A stretch of 64,000 nucleotides of DNA. Origin: Bacteroides sp. CAG:770. Its GTDB lineage: Bacteria > Bacteroidota > Bacteroidia > Bacteroidales > UBA932. The stretch lies in assembly GCA_000435075.1 (NCBI GenBank), contig FR890611.1, positions 9,972 to 73,971 of the forward strand, read 5' to 3'. A model generated the notes under the pieces. It saw only the letters and a list, made by a program, of their open reading frames with translations. It searched no databases and was not told the DNA's origin. A program made the position numbers and the translations under genes. Below are positions 8,376 to 16,712 of this stretch, one piece after another. Numbering within the stretch: the stretch's first letter is position 1; each line of letters opens with the position of its first letter.

Positions 8376-9368
8376 ATGGAAAGTGTTAATATCAAAGAAC
8401 TCAATGAGCGCATCCAGCGCGAGAGCTCTTTCGTTGACCTTCTTTCGATGGAAATGGGCAAGGTCATTGTGGGACAGAAACAGCTTATCGAGAATCTGCT
8501 CATAGGCCTTCTCGCAAACGGCCATATTCTCCTCGAAGGCGTCCCTGGACTTGCTAAAACATTGGCAATCAATACTCTTGCTCAGGCTGTGAGCGCTAAA
8601 TTCAGCCGAATTCAGTTTACTCCTGATTTGCTTCCTGCCGACGTTCTGGGAACATTGATCTATTCTCAGAAGAACGAGCAGTTCGAGGTCCATAAAGGCC
8701 CTATCTTCGCGAACTTCGTGCTTGCGGATGAGATTAACCGTTCTCCGGCCAAGGTTCAGTCTGCCCTTCTCGAGGCTATGCAGGAGCGTCAGGTAACCAT
8801 CGGCGAGGAAACTTTCAAACTGCCGGAGCCTTTCCTTGTGATGGCGACGCAGAATCCTATCGAGCAGGAGGGAACATATCCGCTTCCAGAAGCACAGGTC
8901 GATCGTTTCATGCTGAAAGTTGTGGTCTCATATCCTAAAAAGGAAGAGGAACGTCAGATTATCCGCATGAACAATACGGGAGAATTCCCTAAGGCGCAGC
9001 CGGTTGTGTCGCCTGAAGATATCGTTCGCGCACGTCAGGTCGTCCGTGATGTCTATATGGATGAGAAGATTGAGAAATATATCGTGGATATTGTATATGC
9101 CACAAGAACTCCTGCTGATTACAACCTCAAGGAACTTTCAGGCCTGATTTCCTACGGCGCCTCTCCTCGTGCCAGCATTTCATTGGCCATGGCAGCGAAG
9201 GCTTATGCTTTCATAAAGAGAAGAGGATATGTAATCCCTGAGGATGTGCGTGCAGTATGCAACGAGGTCCTCCGCCATCGTATCGGACTTACTTATGAAG
9301 CTGAGGCTGAGAATATTACCACGGAGAACATTATTTCTCAGGTACTCAACGCGGTGATTGTCCCTTAA
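8376..9368 (+). CDS. moxR: MoxR-family AAA+ ATPase
   Basis: 330 residues. Walker A is GVPGLAKT (55-62); Walker B is VLADEINRSP (115-124); the sensor motif MATQNPIEQEGTYPLPEAQVDRF follows, and the C-terminal lid ends in TYEAEAEN. MoxR ATPases act as chaperones that mature partner complexes, usually with VWA-domain proteins. It is the first gene of a moxR-DUF58-hypothetical-batA-batB-batC-batDE series on one strand with small gaps, the standard Bacteroidota arrangement linked to envelope stress and aerotolerance in Bacteroides fragilis. The cytoplasmic ATPase would work on the membrane VWA proteins BatA and BatB. Divergent from truA with 107 bp between starts. Confidence 0.95.
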   Translation: MESVNIKELNERIQRESSFVDLLSMEMGKVIVGQKQLIENLLIGLLANGHILLEGVPGLAKTLAINTLAQAVSAKFSRIQFTPDLLPADVLGTLIYSQKNEQFEVHKGPIFANFVLADEINRSPAKVQSALLEAMQERQVTIGEETFKLPEPFLVMATQNPIEQEGTYPLPEAQVDRFMLKVVVSYPKKEEERQIIRMNNTGEFPKAQPVVSPEDIVRARQVVRDVYMDEKIEKYIVDIVYATRTPADYNLKELSGLISYGASPRASISLAMAAKAYAFIKRRGYVIPEDVRAVCNEVLRHRIGLTYEAEAENITTENIISQVLNAVIVP

Positions 9369-9404
9369 TGCGCAGTCCCCGAAAACTGGTGAAAATCTAA
9401 TAAT

Positions 9405-10292
9405 ATGGACCAGAATGCAAGTGACCTGCTGAAAAAAGTCAGGAAAATTGAAATCAAGACAAGGGCTCTCTCGCATCAGATATTTGCGGGAGAGTACCAT
9501 TCTGCTTTCAAGGGACGTGGTATGGCTTTCAGCGAGGTCCGCGAATACCAGTACGGTGACGACGTGAGGAACATGGACTGGAATGTAACCGCCAGGCTGA
9601 GAGCACCTTACGTAAAAGTGTTCGAAGAAGAGCGTGAAATGACGGTCATGCTTCTCATTGATATCAGCCGCTCGGGATTCTTCGGCACTGTAGGAGGGAC
9701 CAAGCGTGATATGCTGGCCGAGATAGCCGCCGTGCTTTCATTTTCGGCGATTATAAACAACGACAAAGTCGGAGCCCTGTTTTTCAGCGACAGGGTGGAA
9801 AAGTTCATCCCCCCGCGCAAGGGCCGCAGCCATCTGCTCCGCATCATCCGCGAAATCATCGAACTGAAACCGGAATCATCCGGAACAAACATAAGCGAGG
9901 CGCTCAGGTTCCTTACCAATGCCATAAAGCAGAAATGTACGGCTTTCCTCTTGTCCGACATGATGGACACGGACGAAGATGGTAGCCCACGATACGAAGA
10001 TGCGATAAAAGTGGCTGTGAACAGGCATGACCTGTCGGTCATAAGGGTTTTCGACCCGCGCGAAAGGACGATTCCGGACATCGGTCTTGTCAATGTTAAA
10101 GACTCTGAGACAGGACAGACCGCCTGGATCAATACCGCAAGTGCGAAAGTCCGCCGGGAATATGCGGCTGCCGCAGAGAGGTCTGAGGCCAATGCCGTGA
10201 AACTTTTCCGAAGGTATCAGATCGACAATGTAGCGATTTCGACCGGAAGTGATTACGTCAAGAGTCTTATGGCCTTTTTTGACAATAGATAG
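9405..10292 (+). CDS. DUF58 / VWA-like protein of the Bat operon
   Basis: 295 residues, no signal peptide or membrane helix. The DUF58 signature is complete: GRGMAFSEVREYQYGDDVR (38-55) with MDWNVTAR, followed by a VWA-like fold with a metal-site motif DISRS (86-90). DUF58 proteins accompany MoxR ATPases and are thought to be their direct cytosolic partners. It lies 36 bp after moxR and 2 bp before the next gene, so cotranscription is likely. The exact biochemical role of the family is not established. Confidence 0.9.
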   Translation: MDQNASDLLKKVRKIEIKTRALSHQIFAGEYHSAFKGRGMAFSEVREYQYGDDVRNMDWNVTARLRAPYVKVFEEEREMTVMLLIDISRSGFFGTVGGTKRDMLAEIAAVLSFSAIINNDKVGALFFSDRVEKFIPPRKGRSHLLRIIREIIELKPESSGTNISEALRFLTNAIKQKCTAFLLSDMMDTDEDGSPRYEDAIKVAVNRHDLSVIRVFDPRERTIPDIGLVNVKDSETGQTAWINTASAKVRREYAAAAERSEANAVKLFRRYQIDNVAISTGSDYVKSLMAFFDNR

Positions 10293-10294
10293 TT

Positions 10295-11284
10295 ATGAAG
10301 AGGATAATGATGGCATTGTTCGCATCGTGCATTTTCGCGGTGTTGACATCTGCCCGAGAAAGAGAATATGATCCGGCTGTTCATCCGGGTATCGTCCCGT
10401 CAGGAGAAGCCTTTCTGGAACAGTTGCAGAAAAGGGATTCTGTCCTGATAGCTGACCAGCTCCGATATGGTTTCCGTCTTGACAATGTCAAGGCAGGTAC
10501 CGTATTGGGCCTTCCTGACCTCTCGAAAGGTGTCATGGACAGCATCGAACTGGTCAGTGACTGGAAGATTGATACCCTGAAAATCAGGAGAAAGACTCAG
10601 GAGATGAACCTCGAGGGCAGTTTCGTCATAACCTCATTCGATGAAGGAAAATACGAACTTCCGGACATCGCCGTCCAGAGGACGACGCCTGACGGAAAAA
10701 CCGACACCCTGCTTTTCGCAGGAAAGGATCTTGAGGTTTTGTCAATGCCGGTAGATACGACCACTTTCAAACCTCACGACATCAAGGGCCAGATACGTTA
10801 CCCTCTGACATTCAAGGAAATCCTTCCATATATCATTGGCATACAGCTTCTTGCCGTGATTATAATCCTTGTCGTTTCTCTGCTTAAGATGCGCAAAAAG
10901 AATGAATCCGGAGAAGGCGGCGTGAAAGAGCCGGCTTACATAGTGGCTCTCAAGAAACTCGACAAGTTCCGCGGAAACAAACTTTGGGAACCTGAAAAGC
11001 AGAAGCAGTTCTATAGCGGTGTGACAGATGTCCTCCGCGAATATATCGCGGCGAGATTCGGTGTCGGAGCCATGGAAATGACGACTGCTGAGATATTCGA
11101 AGGCCTGAAAGACAAGGAGATACCTCAGGAGATAATGGAAGAGACCAGAAATCTTTTCGTCACGTCCGACCTTGTGAAGTTTGCCAAGATGACGGTTTCC
11201 GACGATGAAAATGTGAAAGCTGTCCCGTCTGCCGTAAGGTTCGTGACAACTACTTGGAAATCAGAAGAAGAGGAGGAGAAATAG
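10295..11284 (+). CDS. Bat-operon membrane protein of unknown function
   Basis: 329 residues with an N-terminal signal peptide (about 1-20), a periplasmic beta-rich domain (about 45-170), one membrane helix (about 177-199) and a cytoplasmic helical domain that begins with a lysine-rich segment (about 200-329). That topology, with the C-terminal helical part resembling the cytoplasmic end of BatD-like proteins, recurs in the uncharacterised gene found between DUF58 and batA in Bacteroidales. The gene starts 2 bp after the DUF58 stop and ends 1 bp before batA. It could act as an adaptor between the envelope and the MoxR system; that is inference from position and topology. Confidence 0.75.
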   Translation: MKRIMMALFASCIFAVLTSAREREYDPAVHPGIVPSGEAFLEQLQKRDSVLIADQLRYGFRLDNVKAGTVLGLPDLSKGVMDSIELVSDWKIDTLKIRRKTQEMNLEGSFVITSFDEGKYELPDIAVQRTTPDGKTDTLLFAGKDLEVLSMPVDTTTFKPHDIKGQIRYPLTFKEILPYIIGIQLLAVIIILVVSLLKMRKKNESGEGGVKEPAYIVALKKLDKFRGNKLWEPEKQKQFYSGVTDVLREYIAARFGVGAMEMTTAEIFEGLKDKEIPQEIMEETRNLFVTSDLVKFAKMTVSDDENVKAVPSAVRFVTTTWKSEEEEEK

Positions 11285-11285
11285 T

Positions 11286-12272
11286 ATGTTTTTCGAATAT
11301 CCGCATCTGCTGTGGCTGCTGGTCATTCCTGCATTGCTCATTGTTCATTACATTTATCTGGAGCTTTGCGGAAGGCGGCCTCACCTCAGAGTGTCTGACA
11401 TAAGATATTGGAAAGCCGGCGGCAAGTCAGTGCTGTCATACCTGAGACATGCTCCGATACTGCTGCGGACAGTCGCATTGTCGATGATAATCATCGCAAT
11501 CGCCAGACCGCGTTCGTCCAGCAAGATGGACAAAATCGACACGGAAGGCATTGATATAGTTCTTGCGATGGACGTTTCCACCAGTATGCTCGCAAGGGAC
11601 TTCACTCCTGACAGGATCAGCGCGGCCAAAGATATTGCTATCGAGTTCATTTCGCAGCGTCCTTCAGACCGCATAGGTATCGTTGTATTCGCGGGTGAGA
11701 GTTATACTCAGTGCCCGTTGACGACTGACCGTGCGACATTGATAAACCTCATGAAGGAGATTCAGACCGGACTTATCGAGGATGGAACGGCGATAGGAAA
11801 CGGACTTGCGACGGCCGTGGCCAGGATGCAGGGGTCGGATGCGAAGAGCCGTGTTGTCATACTTCTTACTGATGGTGTGAACAACAGGGGAGAGATTACT
11901 CCGCAGACTGCTGCTGATATCGCAAAGACTTATGGCATAAGGGTTTATACGATTGGTGTGGGCGCAAACGGCACTGCACCTTATCCTGTGATTACTCCGT
12001 GGGGCGTACAGATGCAGGATGTGGAAGTAGAAATCGACGAGGACCTCCTCAAGGGCATTGCGGAGACTACCGGAGGACGTTATTTCCGCGCTACCGACAA
12101 TACCAAGCTTTCGGAGATTTATTCTGAAATCAACAAGATGGAAAAGGCGCGCACTACCATTGACAGTTTCCCTGTATATAAGGAACTTTTCATGGACTTC
12201 GCCCTTGTGGCATTGATCTGTCTCCTTCTTGAAGTGGTGTTCAATGCGTTTATATTGAAGAGGTTGCCGTAA
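11286..12272 (+). CDS. batA: BatA, membrane-anchored VWA protein
   Basis: 328 residues. Two N-terminal membrane helices (about 6-24 and 57-75), a central VWA domain with the metal-ion site DVSTS (96-100) and a later LLTDGVNNRGE loop, and a C-terminal helix (about 302-324). This is the Aerotolerance_N plus VWA arrangement of BatA. Bat proteins form inner-membrane complexes needed for normal growth or stress survival in Bacteroides and Leptospira; the molecular role is unresolved. Between the unknown gene (1 bp gap) and batB (12 bp gap). It is paralogous to BatB, with the same helix-VWA-helix plan. Confidence 0.95.
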   Translation: MFFEYPHLLWLLVIPALLIVHYIYLELCGRRPHLRVSDIRYWKAGGKSVLSYLRHAPILLRTVALSMIIIAIARPRSSSKMDKIDTEGIDIVLAMDVSTSMLARDFTPDRISAAKDIAIEFISQRPSDRIGIVVFAGESYTQCPLTTDRATLINLMKEIQTGLIEDGTAIGNGLATAVARMQGSDAKSRVVILLTDGVNNRGEITPQTAADIAKTYGIRVYTIGVGANGTAPYPVITPWGVQMQDVEVEIDEDLLKGIAETTGGRYFRATDNTKLSEIYSEINKMEKARTTIDSFPVYKELFMDFALVALICLLLEVVFNAFILKRLP

Positions 12273-12284
12273 AAACGAAGCGTT

Positions 12285-13292
12285 ATGATTTATTTTGCAC
12301 AAGCACAATATCTTTTTCTTCTGCTGCTCGTTCCGGTTTTTCCGGTACTTTACGGGCTGATGCAGTACAGGCGCACGCGGAGGATCCGCAAGTTCGGCGA
12401 CGAGAAACTTGTCAATGAACTTATGCCGTCCCGTTCACGTACCAAAGGATGGGTGCGTAACATCCTCTTTTCATTGGCCTTCATGTTCTTCGTAATCGGT
12501 CTTTCCCGTCCGCAGATGGGTGCGAAGCTGAAGGAACATCAGAGCAAGGGTGCCGAGGTCATGATCGCTTTGGACGTTTCCAACTCGATGTTGGCGAGGG
12601 ATTATTCACCGAACCGTCTTGAGCGTGCTAAACTGGCCATTTCCAGACTTGTGGACAAGCTCGACGGTGACAGAGTGGGCCTGGTACTCTTTGCCGGAAC
12701 CTCCTTTGTGCAACTCCCGATTACTACTGACTATGTCTCTGCCAAGATGTTTCTCGGGAACATTTCCACTGAGTCGATACCTGTCCAGGGTACTGCAATC
12801 GGCGATGCGATAAATACTTGCATCAGAAGTTTCAGTGCGCAGAGCGAGAAGAGTCGTGCGATAATCGTGATTACCGACGGAGAAAACCATGAAGATGACC
12901 CTGTGGCTGCTGCAAAACAGGCTGCCGACATGGGAATTATGGTCTATACGATAGGTGTAGGTTCTCAGCAGGGACAGCCGATTCCGATGAAAAACGGGCT
13001 TCTGAAAGACTCCGAAGGCAATATTGTCGTTACCAAACTGGATGAAAATACGCTGGAGGAAGTTGCGAAGGCCGGAAATGGGGCCTATGTCCATGCCGGC
13101 AACGACGAATTCGGACTGAATCCCGTCATCAATGACATAAGGAAACTGGATGAGGAAGAGTTCAAGTCCATTGTTTTCGAAGAATATGATGAGCAGTTCA
13201 TGTATTTCTTCGCGATAGCATTGGGCCTGCTTGTGATACAGATGCTGATAGGAGAGCGCAAAGTGCTGCGTCATCTCTTTGATAAAAGATAG
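12285..13292 (+). CDS. batB: BatB, membrane-anchored VWA protein
   Basis: 335 residues. Helices at about 8-26 and 58-75, VWA metal site DVSNS (97-101), a second metal loop ITDGENHEDD, and a C-terminal helix near 302-322 in QFMYFFAIALGLLVIQML. It is the second VWA paralogue of the operon and probably pairs with BatA in the membrane, with both VWA domains on the periplasmic side given the helix order. batC starts 5 bp after the stop. Confidence 0.95.
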   Translation: MIYFAQAQYLFLLLLVPVFPVLYGLMQYRRTRRIRKFGDEKLVNELMPSRSRTKGWVRNILFSLAFMFFVIGLSRPQMGAKLKEHQSKGAEVMIALDVSNSMLARDYSPNRLERAKLAISRLVDKLDGDRVGLVLFAGTSFVQLPITTDYVSAKMFLGNISTESIPVQGTAIGDAINTCIRSFSAQSEKSRAIIVITDGENHEDDPVAAAKQAADMGIMVYTIGVGSQQGQPIPMKNGLLKDSEGNIVVTKLDENTLEEVAKAGNGAYVHAGNDEFGLNPVINDIRKLDEEEFKSIVFEEYDEQFMYFFAIALGLLVIQMLIGERKVLRHLFDKR

Positions 13293-13297
13293 GTAAG

Positions 13298-14074
13298 ATG
13301 AAGAGTTTCAGATATATACTGGTTGTATCAATGCTGCTTTCAGTGGCATTGACCGCGTCTGCACAAGTCGATAGACACGACGTGCGTGCAGGAAACCGCA
13401 AATTCAGGAAGGACAACTGGAAGGAAGCGGACATTTCCTACAGGAAGGCTCTTGTGAAGGATTCTACATCCGTGGCGGCCAATTATAATCTGGCCAACAC
13501 CTTGTATCGTCAGGAAAATTATGAGGAAGCGGAGAAACTGATGAAGAAGATCGGGGACAATGCTTCTGCAAGTGCCAATGCGGCTGATTACTGGTACAAT
13601 ACCGGAGATATCGCGATCGCCAAGAAAGACTGGCAGGGGGCTGTCAATGCCTTCAAGGAGGCTCTCCTGAAGAATCCTTCCGATATGGATGCGAAAGAGA
13701 ACTACATCTATGCGAAGAAGATGCTGGAGAACCAGCAGAAGAATGGCGGCGGCAAAGGGGATGGTCAGGACAACCAGGACCAGAACAATCAGAATCAGGA
13801 CCAGAACAAGAATGGTCAGGATCAGAACAAAGATCAGAATAATGACCAGAATAAGGATGGTCAGAACAAGGATCAGGACCAGAACCAAAATCAGAATAAC
13901 GGTCAGGGGAATGGCAGTCAGCAGCCTCAGCAGGGTCAGGAAGGGAAGATTTCTCCTCAGCAGGCCCAGCAGATGTTGAGGGCTATCCAGGCCAAAGAGA
14001 AAGAAACTCAGGATAAAGTAAACAAGGAAAAGGCTGACGCATTGAAGTCAAGACAGAAAGAAAAGAACTGGTAG
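13298..14074 (+). CDS. batC: BatC, TPR protein with Asn/Gln/Asp-rich tail
   Basis: 258 residues. Signal peptide ending near TASAQ (about 1-24), then TPR repeats (about 30-155; LANTLYRQENYEEAEKL, WYNTGDIAIAKKDWQGAVNAF). Residues about 155-215 are a low-complexity run almost entirely of Asp, Gln, Asn and Lys, ending in a Lys/Glu-rich helix. BatC proteins in Bacteroidota have this TPR plus disordered layout and are thought to scaffold the Bat complex in the periplasm. It lies 5 bp after batB and 4 bp before batDE. The low-complexity part comes from a degenerate short DNA repeat (see repeat entry). Confidence 0.9.
   Translation: MKSFRYILVVSMLLSVALTASAQVDRHDVRAGNRKFRKDNWKEADISYRKALVKDSTSVAANYNLANTLYRQENYEEAEKLMKKIGDNASASANAADYWYNTGDIAIAKKDWQGAVNAFKEALLKNPSDMDAKENYIYAKKMLENQQKNGGGKGDGQDNQDQNNQNQDQNKNGQDQNKDQNNDQNKDGQNKDQDQNQNQNNGQGNGSQQPQQGQEGKISPQQAQQMLRAIQAKEKETQDKVNKEKADALKSRQKEKNW
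13764..13932 (+). repeat. Degenerate AAC/CAG/GAC codon repeat inside batC
   Basis: About 170 bp of imperfect short units reading DQN, DQNK or NQNQ when translated. The third codon positions vary (cag/caa, aac/aat), so the repeat looks old or under protein-level selection. Confidence 0.8.
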
Positions 14075-14078
14075 GATT

Positions 14079-16712
14079 ATGAGAGCATTGATAAGAAAAG
14101 CAGTTTTGGTATGTGTGCTGGCATTGGCCTGCATATCTGCGATTGCACAGAGCCACATCAAGGTGGATGCACCTGGCATTGTGGGCGCGGACGAACAGTT
14201 CAATGTCACTTTTATCATTGACGGGGAAGACAAACCCGGCGGCTTCAACTGGGCTCCAGGTGATGATTTCAATCTTGTGTGGGGTCCGCAGACAGGTTCT
14301 TCTACGAGCATAAGTATAGTGAACGGAAAGAGGTCCAAGACTTCGCAATATACTTATACTTACATCATTACGCCTAAGAAGACCGGAAAGTTCGAGCTTC
14401 CTGCAGCATCAGCCAAGATACGTGGAAATGTCGTTACATCTTCCCCTGTGGCTATCGAGGTCCTTGCCAACGGCTCGTCATCGTCCTCTTCGCAGCAGTC
14501 CGGAGGTGCGTCCACCGGTTCGGCAGGCTCCAAAACGTCAGTCTCGTCCGGGGACCTTTTCCTCAAGTTTACCCTCAGCAAGACCTCTGCTGTGGTCGGA
14601 GAGCCGATAACTGCGGAACTGAAACTCTACCAGAGTGTGGATATAGCAGGTTTTGAAGGCGCCAAGTTCCCGACTTTCAACGGCTTCTGGAGTCAGGAGA
14701 CTGCATCGCCGAATAACATTGAATTTCATCGTGAAGATGTGGGCGGTCATATTTACAATGCGGCTCTGATTCGTCGCTATGTCCTCATACCGCAGCAGGC
14801 AGGAACATTGACCATAGATCCTGCGGAGCTTGTCTGTCTTGTCAATGTCAGGACGGCGCCCCGTTCTACCGGAAGTATTTTCGACAGCTTCTTCGACAAT
14901 GACTATGCTACTGTGCGTAAGAGAATTACCACGCCGGCGGTCCATGTCCATGTCAAGTCATTGCCTGCCGGAGCGCCTGCTGATTTCGGAGGCGGCGTAG
15001 GCAATTTCCGAATTTCAGCGCGTCTGAGCAAAGACGGACTCAAGACCCATGAGGCGACATCTCTTATCGTGACTGTTTCAGGACGTGGCAATGTGTCGCT
15101 TCTGGAGGCACCGAAGATCGATTTTCCGGCAGATATGGAAGTCTATGACACCAAGATTTCGGAAAATACCGACAAGAGCAGCGGCGGAACATCAGGAAGC
15201 AAGACTTTCGAATATCCGTTCATTCCGAGAAGTCATGGTGAGTTCACGATAGGACCGGTACACTATTCATATTATGATGTCAATGCCGGCAAGTATGTGA
15301 CTGTCAGCACTGAACCTATTACTTTCAATGTGGAGAAGGGCTCTGCTGCAAGTCAGACAGTTTCTTCCGGAGTTGTCATGCCGGACAGGAAAGGCGTCAG
15401 GAATCTGGGAGAGGATATACGTTTCATAAGGACAAGGGTACCTTCTTACGAATTCAAGACTCATTTCTTCGTCCAGTCTCTCGGGTATTGGATTTGTGTT
15501 ATACTTCTGATTGCCGCAGCAGTTGTTGTCTGGGTTGTGATGCGTGGAATGGAGGCCAGGAAGGCTGACGTGGTTGGAACCAGAAACAGAAAGGCTACGA
15601 AGATGGCATTGGCCCGTCTTAAGATAGCCGGTGATTTCCTGAAGAAGAATCTGTATTCTGCATTCTACGAGGAACTTCATAAGGCACTTCTCGGTTTCAT
15701 CTCAGACAAACTCAATATCGGTGCCGAGGATCTGAATAAGGAAAATATCGTGGACAGACTTCTGGAAAGCAATGTGCCTCAGGAACTTGCAGATGAGTTT
15801 GCGTCTCTTCTAGATTCGTGTGAGTTCGCCAGGTATTCTCCGGATGGAGGAAATGAGGCCATGAATACTCATTATAATGAAGCTGTAAAAGTGATATCAT
15901 CCATTGATTCCATTATGAAAAACAGCAAAAAGGGCTCTTCATCAGCGACTGCCGCTCTTGTGACAGCGGTGCTCCTTGCGATTCCTTCCGTTTCGGAAGC
16001 TGCTGATACTTCTTCTCTTGATTCTTTGTGGACCAAGGGAGTAGAGGCTTATACTTCAGGCAATTGGAACGAAAGCGTGGAGTTGTGGAAAGAACTTGAA
16101 AGTGTAGGAGTTGTATCTCCTGAGCTGTATTATAATCTAGGAAATGCATATTACAAGTCAGGCGATTATGCCCATGCCATCCTTTATCTCGAGAGAACTC
16201 TCAAGATTAATCCTTCAAATTCAGATGCGAGGTATAACCTTGAGTTTATAAACAGTATGATTCAGGACAAAATCGACGCGGTTCCGGAATTCGTATTGAA
16301 AAGCTGGGCCAGAAAACTCAGTTACCTGATGAGTCCTGATTCCTGGGCATGGCTGTCGATTGCACTGCTTGCATTGACATTGACCCTGGTGCTTCTGTTC
16401 CTTTTGGGCGGGACGACGGCTTTCCGCAGGTGCGGATTTTATGGGGCGATTGTGGCGCTGCTGCTGAGCCTCGGCACCTACAGTTTGGCATTGTGGCAGC
16501 GGAATTCCTGTCTTAAGGCCTATTATGCCGTGGTTATGATTCCGGTTTCTTCAGTGAAGAGTTCACCTTCTTCGGAGTCCTCGAAGGATTTGTTCATTCT
16601 CCATGAAGGAACTAAGGTTCAGATACTTGACTCGGTAGGGCAGTGGAAGAACATTTCCCTCTCTGATGGGCGTCAGGGATGGATAAAAGATAACGACATT
16701 CAAATGATATGA
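14079..16712 (+). CDS. batD: BatD-BatE fusion protein
   Basis: 877 residues without interruption. The BatD part (1 to about 612) has a signal peptide (about 1-23), beta-sandwich domains, a membrane helix near 468-490 and a cytoplasmic helical tail. At residue 613 (ATG 15915) comes a segment that reads like a complete signal peptide: Met-Lys-Asn-Ser-Lys-Lys, a hydrophobic run, then SEA-AD. After it come TPR repeats (about 645-730), two membrane helices (about 757-800) and an SH3-like domain (about 815-877), which is the architecture of BatE. In other Bacteroidales batD and batE are separate genes. Here either one polypeptide is made, with the former signal peptide as an internal membrane helix, or translation restarts at 15915. 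The phosphoesterase gene overlaps the stop by 4 bp. Confidence 0.85.
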   Translation: MRALIRKAVLVCVLALACISAIAQSHIKVDAPGIVGADEQFNVTFIIDGEDKPGGFNWAPGDDFNLVWGPQTGSSTSISIVNGKRSKTSQYTYTYIITPKKTGKFELPAASAKIRGNVVTSSPVAIEVLANGSSSSSSQQSGGASTGSAGSKTSVSSGDLFLKFTLSKTSAVVGEPITAELKLYQSVDIAGFEGAKFPTFNGFWSQETASPNNIEFHREDVGGHIYNAALIRRYVLIPQQAGTLTIDPAELVCLVNVRTAPRSTGSIFDSFFDNDYATVRKRITTPAVHVHVKSLPAGAPADFGGGVGNFRISARLSKDGLKTHEATSLIVTVSGRGNVSLLEAPKIDFPADMEVYDTKISENTDKSSGGTSGSKTFEYPFIPRSHGEFTIGPVHYSYYDVNAGKYVTVSTEPITFNVEKGSAASQTVSSGVVMPDRKGVRNLGEDIRFIRTRVPSYEFKTHFFVQSLGYWICVILLIAAAVVVWVVMRGMEARKADVVGTRNRKATKMALARLKIAGDFLKKNLYSAFYEELHKALLGFISDKLNIGAEDLNKENIVDRLLESNVPQELADEFASLLDSCEFARYSPDGGNEAMNTHYNEAVKVISSIDSIMKNSKKGSSSATAALVTAVLLAIPSVSEAADTSSLDSLWTKGVEAYTSGNWNESVELWKELESVGVVSPELYYNLGNAYYKSGDYAHAILYLERTLKINPSNSDARYNLEFINSMIQDKIDAVPEFVLKSWARKLSYLMSPDSWAWLSIALLALTLTLVLLFLLGGTTAFRRCGFYGAIVALLLSLGTYSLALWQRNSCLKAYYAVVMIPVSSVKSSPSSESSKDLFILHEGTKVQILDSVGQWKNISLSDGRQGWIKDNDIQMI

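Noticed and set aside
12606..13274. Antisense frame of 222 codons over batB
   Set aside because: The plus strand carries a clear VWA protein; the antisense product has no family features.
13340..13888. Long antisense frame (182 codons) over batC, extremely hydrophobic
   Set aside because: It is the complement of the Asn/Gln/Asp repeat, which forces Ile/Leu/Val codons on the other strand. No independent sign of a gene.
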